Positions 1 through 11,999 of a stretch of 64,000 bases of DNA are shown here, in pieces. The first letter of the stretch is position 1; each line of letters opens with the position of its first letter. Made by a program: the position numbers and the translations under genes. The stretch lies in assembly GCA_933228895.1 (NCBI GenBank), contig OW121855.1, forward strand, positions 34,486,698-34,550,697. The letters run 5' to 3'. This DNA comes from Platycnemis pennipes. Lineage: Eukaryota; Arthropoda; Insecta; Odonata; Platycnemididae. Below the pieces are notes generated by a model that did no database searches, was not told the origin of the DNA, and worked only from the letters and a program-made list of their open reading frames with translations.

Positions 1-2561
1 TAAAATATTTATAAAAACGGAATTACTGGTACATCGGCAGACATTATTTTGTCATTATCAGTCCATTACTGCGCTTAAACAATATCATCCGGTAGAAATT
101 CCGCTTATATGGCCAAGTTGGCTGCGCTTGCTTCGGCAGTTTTCTTTTGTTAAATCGTGCCCGTGCATGGAAACGCAAGAAACACATGTGCAGAATCTTA
201 TTGGAGTGTAGTTGAAATTTATTATCTCAGTGTTATTTTACACACTCTAGTTACATAATATACAGTTGTCTTATGCATTCTTGTATTCTAAAGAATAATT
301 TGGTTCCGGTTCATCCGCTAGGTACTTGTGTATTGAGGCTGTTTCGTAGTAGTAAGTGTACTTTGAAATTAAAGGCAATGGAATAATGTCTGCTTAGAAA
401 TCCGTTTTTCTTTCTGTAGCATCTGCGTTTTATTGTCTTTACAGATTTTTTCAACCGTAGAATACTTGTTCTCCGAAGTTACCAGTAACGTTACGAAGTT
501 GCTAAAAAATACGTCGTTGAACAAAGGATCCTTGAAGTTTCAACGTGTGTTACTTTACTGCTAGCAGATATGGTACTATTGTGGGGTATTTGGACCTTTT
601 TCATGTAATTTATGCCAAGTGAGGTTCCGTTTTGTTTTGTTTGCATTATATTGCCGAGTGAATAACCGTGTTTGGCAACAAAATAGTGTGATATCGGTGA
701 ACTCTCTTTCTCGAACTTCTTTTCGTTTAAAATTTTGGTAATGCATAGACAGTGTCTTCGAAAACGCTGAGGAAGTGCTATTGATTGCGTGTTGAGGTGC
801 TGTTGTGTAAATTTTGTATAATTCATTTGCACTGGTCTTCTGGTAAATAAAGGTATTTATTATTATATTTTTGTTATATGTTGATGGTTTCTAGCGTAAT
901 TCCTGTAGAAGCTGTTGGATTTGGTGTTTTTCAGGCATTTTTGACAAAGTCATTTTTTTTGTAATAGTCAAATAAATTGTTGGTAGATGTGAGCTTTGTA
1001 CTGTACCACTATAAGTTTCGACTACGCTAATTATTAGTATACCCGATGATGACGTGTCGTAGAAACGTACGTAACGTAGTTAGTGTATTAAATATTAAAC
1101 TACGTAGTTAGTAGGTATTTTAATATTCTGTGTGGAAAACCCAAGTTTACTGCCATGTTACATTTTTGTGTTGATTATCGCACAACCGTGAAAACTATTT
1201 CTTTTAAATCTAGTATGCTGAAAACCTACATTAATGGTTACCAGTAGACCACGAATGGCGGACATTTGCACCTTATTTCGACCACATGTGGACGTAATGT
1301 GAACCAAAATAAGACGTTGACATACGGTATGAAGCAAAATTTATGGTTTGCTGTGTACCAGATGTAGACATTAAAATTAGGTCTACATTAGGTTTTCTGC
1401 AAACTTTGCGAGGTTACCAGTAGACCACGAATGGAGGACATTCGCACCTTTTTTCGACCACATGTAGACGTAATGTAAACCAAAATAAGACGTCTACATC
1501 TAGGAATTCAGCAAACCTTTTGGTTAGCTGAATACCAGATGTAGACGTTGAAATTAGGTTTACATTAGGTCTACTGCAAACTTTGTGCTCTCAGGGATAT
1601 TTTATAAATTTCATCTACCTGGAAAAAAAAGGAAAAGCAAAAGGTGCAGCATCACTTCAATCACAATCTTTGTGATAAATAGAATGTCAAAACAACACGG
1701 CTTAATCACTTCCAACACAAATTCAAAGAAGCGGTAGCATAATAAGCATAAGCATAGTAGCAGTATTAAGAGCTAGGCTAAAAGCAAAACATTCATAAAT
1801 AAATTATGTGCAAATGTAGATTCCAAAAAAATTCACATTAAAAAATCAGGAGATATACCAAAGATAAAGCAAGGGTATTTTACTATGCAGTAATAAATAA
1901 AATTCAAGAGTGCATTCATCTCACCACAACAAAATATTTCAAGCAATTTTATAAAAGAACAGGCATTTAATAATGCTGGCGTTTTCACAAATTCAAGTAC
2001 AATGGAATCTCCAGGATTCTGAATACTTAACCCATTCAAAAAATAATACCTTGTAAGTGGAAGTAGGTATTGTGCCCGATGCAATATGCACAGCATACAG
2101 AATATTACACGGGAAGAATTAATTCTGCATATTTATAAAAACAGCAAGAAGAACAAAGAGAACATGTAAACACCAACTTTTGGAGAACTTTTTTGTGTTT
2201 GTTTCCACTTTCATAAAATGTTCATTTATTATCTGACATTTTTTATTAGCTTTCTTTTCACCTCAGAGTGACCAAGCACTGTTATACACAGACAATTTTT
2301 ACAGTGATTGGGGATGAATATCACTTAACAAACAAACATTTTTTTTAAATTTAATTGATTTGGATGAACTGCAAGTCTACCTAAAAATATTTTCTGAATG
2401 CTCATAAGAGGAAGAGTATAAGAGGTTCAGCGCTTCAACACGAAGGGATCATAGGTGATTATCAAATGGAACCCACCAAAAAACTTGGCAATATAGTATC
2501 AATCAAATTTTACATTCAAATTGAGACCCCTGTAATATAGTGGAGGTCAAATGGGACTTAC
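1..2561. other. Presumed PI3K-C2 intron, AT-rich, no exon seen
   Basis: No C2-domain or other conserved coding sequence was recognised on either strand. The stretch contains the two-copy 176-bp repeat at 1236-1587; otherwise nothing is identified. It is probably the next intron of the host gene, since the C-terminal C2 exons are still to come. Confidence 0.5.
1236..1587 (+). repeat. Two tandem copies of a ~176-bp repeat
   Basis: GGTTACCAGTAGACCACGAA begins at 1236 and again at 1412. The two units stay alignable for about 175 bp, to the shared end GCAAACTTTG. Within each unit the words GTAGAC and GTCTAC recur, so the unit itself has internal repeated and inverted structure. Confidence 0.8.
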
Positions 2562-2758
2562 CTTTCAGTTTCTTTGTTTCTATGTCGGCTTCCTGTTGAT
2601 CCCGCAGGAGTGGATGGAAGAATGTATACACAAGGTCTGAGTGTGATATTTCATCTGCCAAATTCAGTACTGATTTAAGAAAGCGCTCAATTTCTGACCT
2701 TCTCTTTTCAGCCACTTGCTTAATGTTTGATCTTCCAACATGGTAGCCACTTGACAGA
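2562..2758 (-). CDS. Pi3K68D: Class II PI3-kinase, second half of PX domain
   Basis: After a CATTTCAG acceptor the first base (T) completes an AA|T codon from the previous exon. The reading frame then gives LSSGYHVGRSNIKQVAEKRR, SEIERFLKSVLNLADEISHS and DLVYTFFHPLLRDQQ, the C-terminal half of a class II PI3K PX domain ending in the characteristic D-L-V-x-T-F-F-H-P-L-L-R-D. The joined sequence has the right number of residues across the junction for the family. The donor is GTAAGT in phase 1. The remaining part, a C-terminal C2 domain, was not found at 1-2561 and must lie off the left edge. Confidence 0.9.
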
Positions 2759-3090
2759 CTGAAATGAAGCCAGTGAAAAATGTAGCATAACTTAAGCCTA
2801 AGAGCTCATACAACCACATTATGCACAGTAAAGTATTCAATAAGGTATGTGATATTATTTGTCTTAAAATAGTACAACTGTAAAACACCCTAAATAGTTC
2901 AAACGCTACACTATGACACCGAAAAAGCAATAGCCAGAATCTGGAAATAGTATTTTCTACAAAAATATGTGATTTAATATTGAATGGTGCCATCATGCTC
3001 ATGGCCTTGGCTGCTTTTTGGCATAATATGTCCAGCAGTCTGGCAACATCTTGTTCCCTTAAAGCCTCTATAATTTCCACTGAGAAAGAG

Positions 3091-3262
3091 GACGTCTTGG
3101 TAGCTCAACTGGTATAGCACCTGGCCGAAAATCAGGGGGTCCAGGTACAAGTCCCAGTTAAGGCGAATTATTTTTTCTTTGCGGAATATCTGCTATTGTG
3201 AAATTTCAGCAGGTAACACTGTAAAAGTTTTCACGGCTATTTTGTGAAATTTGAATATGTTG
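3091..3262 (+). mobile_element. tRNA-derived SINE, copy 1
   Basis: The head is tRNA-like: TTGGTAGCTCAACTGGTATA corresponds to box A and GGTACAAGTCC is a decayed box B. The body, from GGCGAAT to the segment AAAGTTTTCACGGCTA, is shared with 8763-8893, which shows it is a dispersed family and not a tRNA gene. Confidence 0.7.
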
Positions 3263-3424
3263 CATAAAGGTGGAAGTGAAGGTTAAAATTCATTTGTCTT
3301 GTATTTGCATTTCCAGCCAAGCACGAGAAACTGGCTGGAGGAGAGTGAGTACGAGGCTTGTTCAGAAGTGACTTACAATGCTATTTTACCTAATATTATT
3401 TATTACTAAAATCCTGCTACACAT

Positions 3425-4130
3425 TGTGGGATTGCTTAATACACTCCCCATCAATATCCATACACTTCTGCCATCTTCCTGGCAATTTCATATGCTACAA
3501 AAACCAATCTTTAAGGGTGGTATGCCATCATGCATGGGCAGTAGCCTGTGTTTGTGAATCTTCAATGCTGGAGTAAATACTTCATCATGTTGAACAGAGT
3601 ATAATCTGATAGGATAAGATCAAGGGAACATGGTAAATCCCACAGTAATGAACCCCAGAGGTGCCAATTTTGCTGCCGTAGTGTTGCTGGTGTATAGCCA
3701 TGCATTGTCGTGTCGACGTAAAACCCTGCATGTCAACTTCCCTCAATACACTTGCTGAATCCTGCTTTTAAGTCTTGTGAGTGTCTCACAGTACCCCTCG
3801 CTGTTCATCATTGTGCCTTATACAAGCCAGTCTGAGACCAGTATGCCTGAGGTTGTCCAGTGTCCCAAAAGATGTTACCCTAAGGCTTGCCAGTACACGG
3901 AGCAGCAATGAACTTTCTTGAGCAACTGGACTTCCTAGACGTTTCCATTCAGTCAATTAGCATTTCTTCTCTAATAAGCTGTAGTGACGCTATAACTCAT
4001 CTCCAGTTACAAGTTCTCCAAAAACTGTGGATCTTTATGGTTCATTTCCAGTAATTACTGACAATCTTCAACCTTTCTGTGCCTAACTCAAGTTGCAGGA
4101 CACCCAATGTGTACATACCCTGTTCATTTG
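3425..4130 (-). pseudogene. Decayed mariner-family transposase
   Basis: Reading the minus strand gives broken pieces in the order expected of a mariner transposase. There is a VTGDEL segment followed by TEWKRLGSP (the WRHPGSP-like region), then CSLDLILSDYTLF (the YSPDLAPSDYHLF region around the last catalytic Asp), then LPGRWQKCMDIDG (the RWxKCI...G C-terminus). The pieces lie in different frames with several stops. It is an old, inactive copy; terminal inverted repeats were not identified. Confidence 0.65.
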
Positions 4131-4757
4131 CAAATCACTGTGAACGACTGCAATGAATGTTGCGCACATATTTCTCCCAAAGTAGTAAACTTTTAGTTTG
4201 TCTCTATAGTGCTTTTCAGATAACAATAATTGAGAATCAACTGATGTCTCTAAGAACAAGAGAATTCCCAGTGCCCAAATGGAATAATTAATTAGGGAAG
4301 ACTGGCCCTAATTAGATAGTTGGGTAAGAATTTTTCAGGTAATGCAGGAGGGGACCCAACATTGGAATTAGCCTACTTCTAATGAAAAGCCTTAAGAGAT
4401 CCACAGTTTTACACCCAATCTGATGGATGGAATCCGTATGACTCCACTCATATGTGTTCTCCACAAAGCACTAAATAGGGGATCCATATACTAATTCAAA
4501 TGCTATGCCTCAGCCAGGAATAAACCCAGGACCTTTGGAATTGAAATACATCAGACCAACCCAAAGTGGTTACTTGTTGTAATCAGACAAAATATAAAAC
4601 TGCTGAAAGCATTCAACGATTGTGAACCAGTTGAAAAAAAACTGAATGGAGTTACCTGCTTATATGTCCAGCAACAAGATTTTTCACAGAGAAAAATATG
4701 ATCCACCTTGAAGATAAAGGTCTTCCAGGTGTTCCTCTGTATCCGTGCATAGTGACA

Positions 4758-4858
4758 GATGACAGTTCCAGCATTGCAGTCAGCATCTTCAGGTCAGTGA
4801 AGTCTTCAGGACACTTCACTGACCTGAAGACTACAACTGCAATGCCGGAAAAACTGTC
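4758..4858. repeat. ~100-bp imperfect hairpin with an 18-bp perfect stem
   Basis: The arm TCTTCAGGTCAGTGAAGT (4786-4803) is exactly inverted at 4813-4830 with a 9-nt loop. The pairing continues less perfectly outward, where GACAGTTCCAGCATTGCAGT on the left faces ACTGCAATGCCGGAAAAACT on the right. It may be a small foldback element or a transcribed hairpin. Confidence 0.7.
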
Positions 4859-4944
4859 CTATATCATAATGAAAAAACGTAAAGGAACACCCACAAGACC
4901 AGGATCTTCAAGTTCATCACACTGCAGAAGCCTTCACAAGGATA

Positions 4945-5040
4945 TAATCCACCTTGATCGGGATTTGAACCCGGATTCCCCGGATTCGCGACCAGTGCTT
5001 TAGCCAGTTAAGGTGCCAAGGCGTCCTTCCCTGTGGATTT
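4945..5040 (-). mobile_element. tRNA-derived SINE fragment
   Basis: On the minus strand, GGCACCTTAACTGGCTAAAG resembles box A and GGGTTCAAATCCC box B of a tRNA. Spacing is too irregular and flanks too decayed for a tRNA gene. The A/T-rich tail with TTTTTCTC resembles the other copies nearby. Confidence 0.6.
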
Positions 5041-5122
5041 CTAGATTTTTCTCTATGAAAATCTAGTAATCGCCCATTTTTGTTTCTAAAACTCATATTT
5101 CTAGTTCTCATTCTAGAAATCT

Positions 5123-5230
5123 ACAAGGAATCACGAGGTGGATTAACTGGTCAAGGCACTCGGCGCGAATATGAGTAATCCAGGCTCCATTCCCGGGCAA
5201 TTTGGATGATTTTTTCTCTCGAGAAATCTT
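5123..5230 (+). mobile_element. Degenerate tRNA-derived SINE
   Basis: An AACTGGTCAAGGCACTCGGC box A-like stretch, a CCATTCCCGGGCAA box B remnant and the GATGATTTTTTCTCTCGAGA segment match the same parts of the SINE at 8763-8893. Confidence 0.45.
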
Positions 5231-5472
5231 TTATTATGTATTACGTATTTGAAATGCACAGAGACTTTAAAACGTTTGACAGCCTTTTGCTCCTGAAAGA
5301 ACACAGAACACCCATTTAAAACTTGATAACGCAAGTAATAACGGATTGAGACTTCAACCATTCGTCAGTCTTTTGCCTCTACATGAAGACGAAATATCTA
5401 ATCCTCACCAATGGTAACAACACCGCGTCCACATCGGACGTAGTTCGTGGCGCAGAAACAGCAGGAGGGTGC

Positions 5473-5540
5473 GACGAGAGGAGGGGAAGCACCGTGAAAA
5501 ACTATTGAAGCCGATGAGATAAAGAAAATACGTATATCAC
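5473..5540 (+). promoter_or_regulatory. Shared promoter block of copy 1
   Basis: The block aligns with those at 11341, 18880, 25128 and 35371. Landmarks are AGGGGAAGCACCGTGAAAA, the GATA-type site AGATAAAG (5517-5524) and a TATAT just downstream (5533-5537). The GATA site is 166 bp before the predicted ATG. That this is the core promoter is inferred from its conservation among paralogs. Confidence 0.6.
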
Positions 5541-5682
5541 TTAGGGAGAGAATTCATTCGCACGAGCATATGATAAACACATACGGACATCCAACCAAGT
5601 GATAGAGGTGACGTGAAATACTCCACAGCATATACGTGCATGGAACTCCGACACATGCAGGTGTTCATCACTTGAAAACATC

Positions 5683-5692
5683 ATGAGCATGC
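5683..5692 (+). CDS. Membrane PPxY protein copy 1, start exon
   Basis: ATGAGCATGC is followed by the donor GTGAGT. It encodes MSM plus one base, phase 1, joining to 7931 as C|TG (Leu). Start and donor are chosen because four paralogs have the same ATG-donor arrangement at the same distance from the promoter block. The 2.2-kb intron holds a foldback element. Confidence 0.65.
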
Positions 5693-7436
5693 GTGAGTAC
5701 GAATACTTATAACAACATTTACACCACGAGGTAGAGAGAACAGAGAGGAAATCTATAAGTAGGCCGACGAGAAACTTCTACAGGGGAATACTTAAAAATG
5801 ACTGCAACAAAGACGTGGTGAAGAGGACAAGAATTTAATGCTATTAGTATTAAGTAATGAGCTATTACAACAGTAGTTAGGACAGTCTGATGTGCCCTAA
5901 TTTATTCACAACCACCAGGTTTTAACATAGGCTGAGAACCATTCTTCCATTGTCAGATACCTTTATTTTCTTGAGTTACAGTTTATTATAGCTCACCTTA
6001 TCAAACTGTTTCCAAAGGCACGAATGCAGTGGATCTTGATAGGACTTTTTTATATCTTTTCTCTACTGAGTAGCCCAGACTGAAATAGTTTCTCATTGAT
6101 GAAGTACGCTTGGTTTTCATGACTCGAAACAGCTTGTCTTCCTGTTTCATTGTCAGAATGTATTCCGTCTCATGACCCTAAAAAGGTTTCGTCAGTGTCC
6201 CTTTGAGTGTTGGGATAAACATTTTCTTTCGAAAGTAAATCGTTATTCTTCCACTTGAATACAAAACACAGGTCGTTTTAGAGAAGTTTCGATAATGCCT
6301 TCTTTCCAAAAAATATGACGTGCACAGTAGTGACATCATCGAGTTCGCGGGCCTTCATTACGAGTAGCGTTTGGTTTGATTGGGAAGACAAGCGAAAATT
6401 TTAAATGCAGAACGTGACCCAAAACACAGAGTAAGGGGACTTTTCTTCTTGCATGGAAATGCGTCCGTCGTGCAGTTTAAGGAGGTTGGCTCGCGACTGC
6501 TTGAGTCAAGTTGTCTAAGGAATCTTATTAATTTAAGTACGAGTATATGCCTGCTAAGTGAACCTTACTTCATAAAGAAAATTACCTAAGCTATTGAAAG
6601 TCATAAGTATCACAAGAAATACGATGTAAAGTCGAAGGATTTATTTTTTATGATAATTTTAATCAGCTCGACGATGGAGTCAATTCAGCATTTACGTTAG
6701 TGAAAAAAATTCATGTACTCAATGAATTTACTAATGTATAACACCAGAATATTACTATCAAATGTTATGTTATAATATTTTTCTGAAATATTGTTTAATA
6801 TCTCATTAGTAATGATATTATTCATACGCCATACATTTTGGCTAGAGCGACCGCAGCGCCACTTGAAGTCAACTAACGCATTTCGTCTGCTATAAGCGCA
6901 TAAATTGGTGGATTTAGCGAAAAATACGGTAGGTTGATACCTTTTTTTCGTGTCATTTTATTTTTTGTGAAATTAAGCATTAAATATCAGTTTTTAGCAA
7001 AAATGACATGTCACTATGGTAATTTTAAACGTTATATTCTCATGTGATGGCCATTCTCGCCGTTATTCGTATGTTATTTCAAATGAAATTTGTGCAAAAA
7101 GGAGTATGGGTTAGCATAATTATTTTTACTTTATTAGATAGAGAAACTTTAGTTCTATAAGAGCTGAAAATATAAAAAAAATGACATGACTTTCACTTTT
7201 CGGATCAACTTCCTTAAAAAGTTACAGGTCCTTTTTGGATTTTCAAATATATGAGATAAAGTGACAATGAAGTATCGTGATACGTAAGTATTCCCCTTAC
7301 GAGTGGGCCTGTAGTACTAGAGTAAAATCAAGAACAGAGTATTACAGCTTTAGTTAACTGTTTCGGGCTTAACACTGAGGAAATCATTCATAGCAGGAAT
7401 GAAGGTTGAAATAGAAACACTGCGCTTTCCACACAG

Positions 7437-7822
7437 TGTCCACGACCATGATTTCGTTGCTACGCAACATCATCAGGTGAATAAGTAAGTACAGATAGCA
7501 GAATACATAGCAAGGAGGTGGGGGAGGGAGAGAAAGGGGAAAGGTAGGTAGGTGTGTAAAGGGTTACGACGCTCTCCCCTCTACTTTCCTTCAATGCCCA
7601 AGCCCTCCCATTACCCACCCATGGTGAACCCTCCACCAGGCACACCTCAACATAACATTCCCCCCCCCCTCTCCTGACTCATCCGACCTAACACTTGCAC
7701 ACCTACCTCCCTTTCCCCTTTCTCTCCCTCCCCCCATCCCCTTGCTAAATATACCTACTGCTCTCTGTACTCACTTATTCACCTAATGATGTTGCCTCGC
7801 AACGAAACCATGGTCGTGTACA
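7437..7822. mobile_element. Foldback MITE with ~125-bp arms
   Basis: The left arm begins TGTCCACGACCATGATTTCG and includes ATTCACC-type and purine-rich GGGAGGGAGAGAAAGGGGAA stretches. The right arm, read inverted from 7822, reproduces nearly the whole 125 bp. The centre is a C-rich spacer. It lies about 110 bp before the second exon of copy 1. Target duplications are not clear. Confidence 0.8.
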
Positions 7823-7930
7823 ATACAACTACGCGTTTGTAATTTTGTTACTCTTTTCATCAAATACCTACGCTCTAAGTAAATAAGGGCATAGAAGGAA
7901 GTTTAACTAATAGACTACATTCCATTTCAG

Positions 7931-8328
7931 TGGGATACATCGGCCTGGTGCCAGGTGCCATTTTTGTTGCCTTCGGCTTATGGGTACTAATCCGGTTAGT
8001 AATTTTACGCAAACGCCGAAAACACCTGCTTCGTGGCGTACGGGTCGTCGAGGTGATCACCATCCAGTCACCGCCAAAACCGGAGCTATCTTGGCAGGTA
8101 ATACACAACTATAACTACCAACAACCCGGCAGCACTCCGGTTCAAATGCCGGGTCCCAATTGTCGACATCCGACTGACTTGAATGCCGGTTACCACCCTC
8201 CACCGGATAACACGAGGGAGCCGGCGGCTGCGGCACCCTACGGCTTCAATCCACCACCACCCACTTACGACGACGCCGCCCGAGAAGCGCCCGCTCCGTA
8301 CCCGCGGACGGAGTTGTATCATCCGTAG
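7931..8328 (+). CDS. Membrane PPxY protein copy 1, main exon
   Basis: With its start exon this gives 135 residues. The acceptor is CATTTCAG, phase 1. Residues 4-27 (GYIGLVPGAIFVAFGLWVLI and following) form one membrane segment, then RKRRKH acts as stop-transfer, so the tail should face the cytosol. The tail has GVRVVEVITIQSPP, a PGSTPVQMPGPN stretch, YHPPP, and AAAAPYGFNPPPPTYDDAA. PPTY is a PPxY motif, the ligand of WW domains in Nedd4-type ubiquitin ligases and similar proteins. There is no signal peptide and no ectodomain. A possible AATAAA is near 8570. The exon is far more GC-rich than its surroundings. The family is not one I recognise; WW binding is inferred from the motif. Confidence 0.85.
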
Positions 8329-8762
8329 CAGTGAAGAACGCGGGGACAAGAGGTGACCCAAAGAAATACTCAACATTTGTTCCCTTGGTTGCTAGACCCC
8401 ACTCTCACAGTGCCGGGCAGTGAATCCATTCTTAAATGACCACAAGTACAAAAATTCAGAACTAGGACTTGAAAGAGAGAAAACCCTTCACAGATAACCA
8501 GACAGGAATATTGTTTCACGCATTTCCAAGTTAAATTTATATAACCACATTCCCTTATATCCATCTGAAATGAATAAATACTTAAATACGGAGAGTAATT
8601 TCATTTCTTTAACAAAATTCGATGCAAAGCAGTACAGGCCAATACCAATCTTAAAATTTCTAACCCAAACAAAAATGACAACAAAAATCTTTACTTGGGA
8701 ATAAGTCTCATTTTTTTCCACAAGACTAAACTCACTGACCAAAATGTAGCCGTATATACACT

Positions 8763-8893
8763 ATCAGGGGGTCCGGGTTCGAGTCCCGGTCAAGGCGAAT
8801 GATTTTTTCTCTGTGGAACATTTGCTATAGTGCAATTTCAGCGGGTAACGCCGCTAAAGTTTTCACGGCTAGTTCGTGCGCTTTGAATTCACT
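8763..8893 (+). mobile_element. tRNA-derived SINE, 5'-truncated copy
   Basis: It begins near ATCAGGGGGTCC, has an intact box B (GGGTTCGAGTCCC) and the same body and end (AAAGTTTTCACGGCTAG) as the copy at 3091. Box A is missing. Confidence 0.7.
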
Positions 8894-8899
8894 ACAAGG

Positions 8900-11340
8900 G
8901 TAAGTAAAATTTCGTGGCTCATACAAAACAATGGTATGGCTCAACGGTAAATGGACATGGAATAACTGAATAAACGATCTAAGAAACGACTACTTTTTTC
9001 GGGGAGTCAGCTTAGAGTGACAAGGAATTTCAGCTTAATTAATGGAATAGATTCACGGCAATTTTACAGTTGTTCTGCTTTAAAATCGTTTACCTCACCT
9101 ATCTTTTACTTACGACTCCGAAGATTTAATCGAGTTGTTCTCCATTTGCAACACTATTTTACGTAAGAATCTCGGTTATGGCAACATTTTTACCACAGTT
9201 TAAATAAGATTTTCAACTTCTACACAATAAAGATTATTTTTTTCATTGAAACTACTAGGAAAATGTTCAAAGACTTTCTTTGGATTTTTGTTTATGTGAA
9301 GGCAAACACTCCAATACTTCCATTGATTTTTGCCTTTTCAAGGTGGGACTTCTACAGGATGAAAGACGCTGTCTCTACATTCCTAGGATTATTCGTCTTC
9401 TCGAGAGTTGCCCAAGCAATCTTCATTGTAATTCCCGAGGCACTTACTGAAATGAAGTTCCTAAACAAAGGCGGTCTTTTTCAATCATTAACGCTGTAAA
9501 TAACATAAGACAGAAGAATGCAAATATGGCACAAAGAATAGGGAAAGTAAAAAAATAACCATCAATTATTTGAATGCGAATTTCCTAACCAAAGTATACT
9601 GAATGCCCTAGCATATGCTTCTTTCAGACTCTTCATTTCGTCTATCTTCCCTCATGCCGTTCAAAGTCCCTATTTGTTTCCTTCCCCCTCCCTCCCGGAT
9701 TTCAAGAGTCAATTACCTTTCAGTACTTCCTGCTTCCACTTCTGCCTCCCTATTTCTTCCAAACACTTCCTGCCGTCATCAACCATGCCGAGCTATTCTT
9801 TGTCCATCTTTCTTCCTACCAATTTTTTATTCACCATCCTCCTCCAAATTCACCTCCGAAAGCTTGTGGACTAAGTTCGTCCTCATTCCCAGAAGCACAA
9901 TTACTTGGCTACTCAACAACGCCTACTTCCAACTTGGCTACTCAATATCAGTATCATATACCGAACAATCTTTTACTTGCGTCTTTGCCAAGCGTCCCTC
10001 GCCACTTATTCCTTCATTTTAGAAAACGCATTCTTCGTTTACGGCGATTATTTTCCTAATCACCCTATTACTAAACGCGGCTACATTCAAAACGCTTGAC
10101 CAGACACGCAAAGTTCTCCACCAGCTCCCAATAATGCTTGAAAAATTTTGCGTTTAATCTAACCTTCCTACCTCTAGCGAATCCAATTAGTTTTCCATTT
10201 CCTGGAATCAGCCTTTATCCTATACTTTTCAAAAATTCTGTTACGCGGTCAACACTGGCTCAAATCCCTAGGAAAACCGGTAAACTTGGCCATCAGCAAA
10301 TCTAAATGCCTATATTTCTCCACCTACTTTTAATCTTGATTCGAGCTCATCTCATGCCAAGAAAACTTTAATGGAGATGAATAATACGTAAATGACACAG
10401 CATATACCGAAGTTGGATCTAAGAGTGGGAAGTATAAACGAAAAAATAATAGCCAAATGTGACAGTTACGTAGGATTAAATTACGTAATATTAGGTCAGT
10501 CGGAGACTGAGAGACTGGAAAGTGGAAATGCGACGAATGCGTTTCGACCGTTTAAGAGTCTGTCGAAGTAATTGGCCTCAGGAAGAAAACTCTTGGAGTG
10601 GAAGCTACAGGATTTTATACACACAATATAAATAGATGGAAATTAAGGATTGGGAACAATACTCAGGAAGAGCGCTACAAGAAAACGGAGAGTCATAGTG
10701 AATATATCGAATTAGTCAAGGACAGCAATTTGATGCAGGAAAAAGTCCCTGCTAAGGACCTCGACGACGAAGAAAGAGACGATTTCAACATTACCATCAA
10801 AGAAATAATAACAGACAAGAGGGGAAGTTTTTTAACTCTAAGGGGACTGGAATAAGAATGCCGAAGCGGAAATCACAATGATTGATGGGGATGAGGGATT
10901 GAACACTATTGAAAATCTATTCACAGCATGCGTTAGTGGCAACAAGTGTTTTAAAATGAGCCAAGAAAAAGGACAAAAGGCTCATATACCGTTAATGCGA
11001 AGATGCTAGAAGATACTGGAATCAAGGAACGAGCTCCGTCAAACGCACCTTGGGACAGAGGTTCACTGATAATGAAACGTGACGTATTGTTAGTGGGGGA
11101 CGCTCACGTCTGACCCCAAAGCAAGAACCTATTGATAGTCCTTCCGAAACTGGTAGAAGGCCGGATGAATAAATGCGCTCCTCGTGGCGTGGAAACTGTA
11201 ACGTAGCTTTTGCATTCCCTAACTCGCGCAGAGACGATACTGAACCGCTCGTCTGTTTTTCTATTTTCGAAGAATTTGGAACGCGCAACTCAAGGCGGGT
11301 GGGTAGTGGACGTCAATCACGAGTTTCAAAATATAAGAGC
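8900..11340. other. Intergenic stretch between copies 1 and 2
   Basis: Open frames at 9615-10022 and 10598-10855 show no recognisable domain. The pyrimidine-rich plus strand at 9650-9880 loosely resembles the decayed LINE antisense sequence at 20300-20800. No gene is supported. Confidence 0.4.
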
Positions 11341-11410
11341 GGAGGTAACAAAAGGAGGGGAAGTACTGCGAATATCTCTCGAAACCGATCAGATAACATA
11401 CATACCATAT
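11341..11410 (+). promoter_or_regulatory. Shared promoter block of copy 2
   Basis: AGGGGAAGTACTGCGAAT, then CTCTCGAAACCGATCAGATAA, in the same order as the other blocks (AGATAACA at 11391-11398). The GATA site is 179 bp before the ATG at 11570, matching the spacing in the other copies. Confidence 0.6.
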
Positions 11411-11563
11411 CGTCTTGAGGCGATTCAGCCTCATGGGCATACGATTAGCAAACTCTGATCGGAAATCTTCATTTTATACCTATAGATGCTGTGAACTATT
11501 TTTCCAAGGAAATTTACGCGTTGAAGCTCCGGAATAGACGGCTGTGGATTACGCGAGGACCTC

Positions 11564-11813
11564 AGCAGTATGAGTAAGTGAACAGAAATTGGAGCGACTT
11601 TTACCATATGAGCCGGATGTGTTAATAACTTACGACAACCGCTATACATGGTAAGAAACAACTCATAGCTATTTTGGGAGTGTTTGTAGTAGCAGTATGA
11701 GTAAGTGAACAGAAATTTGAGTGACATCATATGAGCCGGACGTGTTAATAACTAACGACAACCACTCCACCAGGTGAGTAACAAGGCATAGATATTTTGG
11801 GAGTTTTTGTAGC
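11564..11813 (+). repeat. 127-bp tandem duplication covering the copy 2 start exon
   Basis: AGCAGTATGAGTAAGTGAAC occurs at 11565 and again at 11692; the following ATGAGCCGGA, GTTAATAACT and ATTTTGGGAGT sequences repeat with the same period. Both units therefore carry the ATGA|GTAAGT start-donor motif (11570-11573 and 11697-11700). Confidence 0.85.
11570..11573 (+). CDS. Membrane PPxY protein copy 2, candidate start exon
   Basis: ATGA|GTAAGT is the paralog-like start exon (phase 1) and is repeated at 11697. A second possibility is ATG|GTAAGA at 11648-11650 (phase 0), which would fit the stronger acceptor before 15239. The sequence does not decide between them. The choice changes the N-terminus: phase 1 would join 15261 and give a membrane segment of only about 14 residues, while phase 0 would join 15239 and give about 22. 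Confidence 0.4.
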
Positions 11814-11999
11814 ACGAGTTAAAGGTTAGAGAGGAGAAGACGTATAAATAACGTCAATAAATACGTCCTTAATGTTGCTGTAACCAGTGAGAACCCATTG
11901 GCGAATAACCAAATTTAAAATACGGGAATAGTAAGTTATGAAAGATGCGGATGACGGCAGAAAAAAACAATATTTCATAACCTACGGCAGGTTAAAAGT

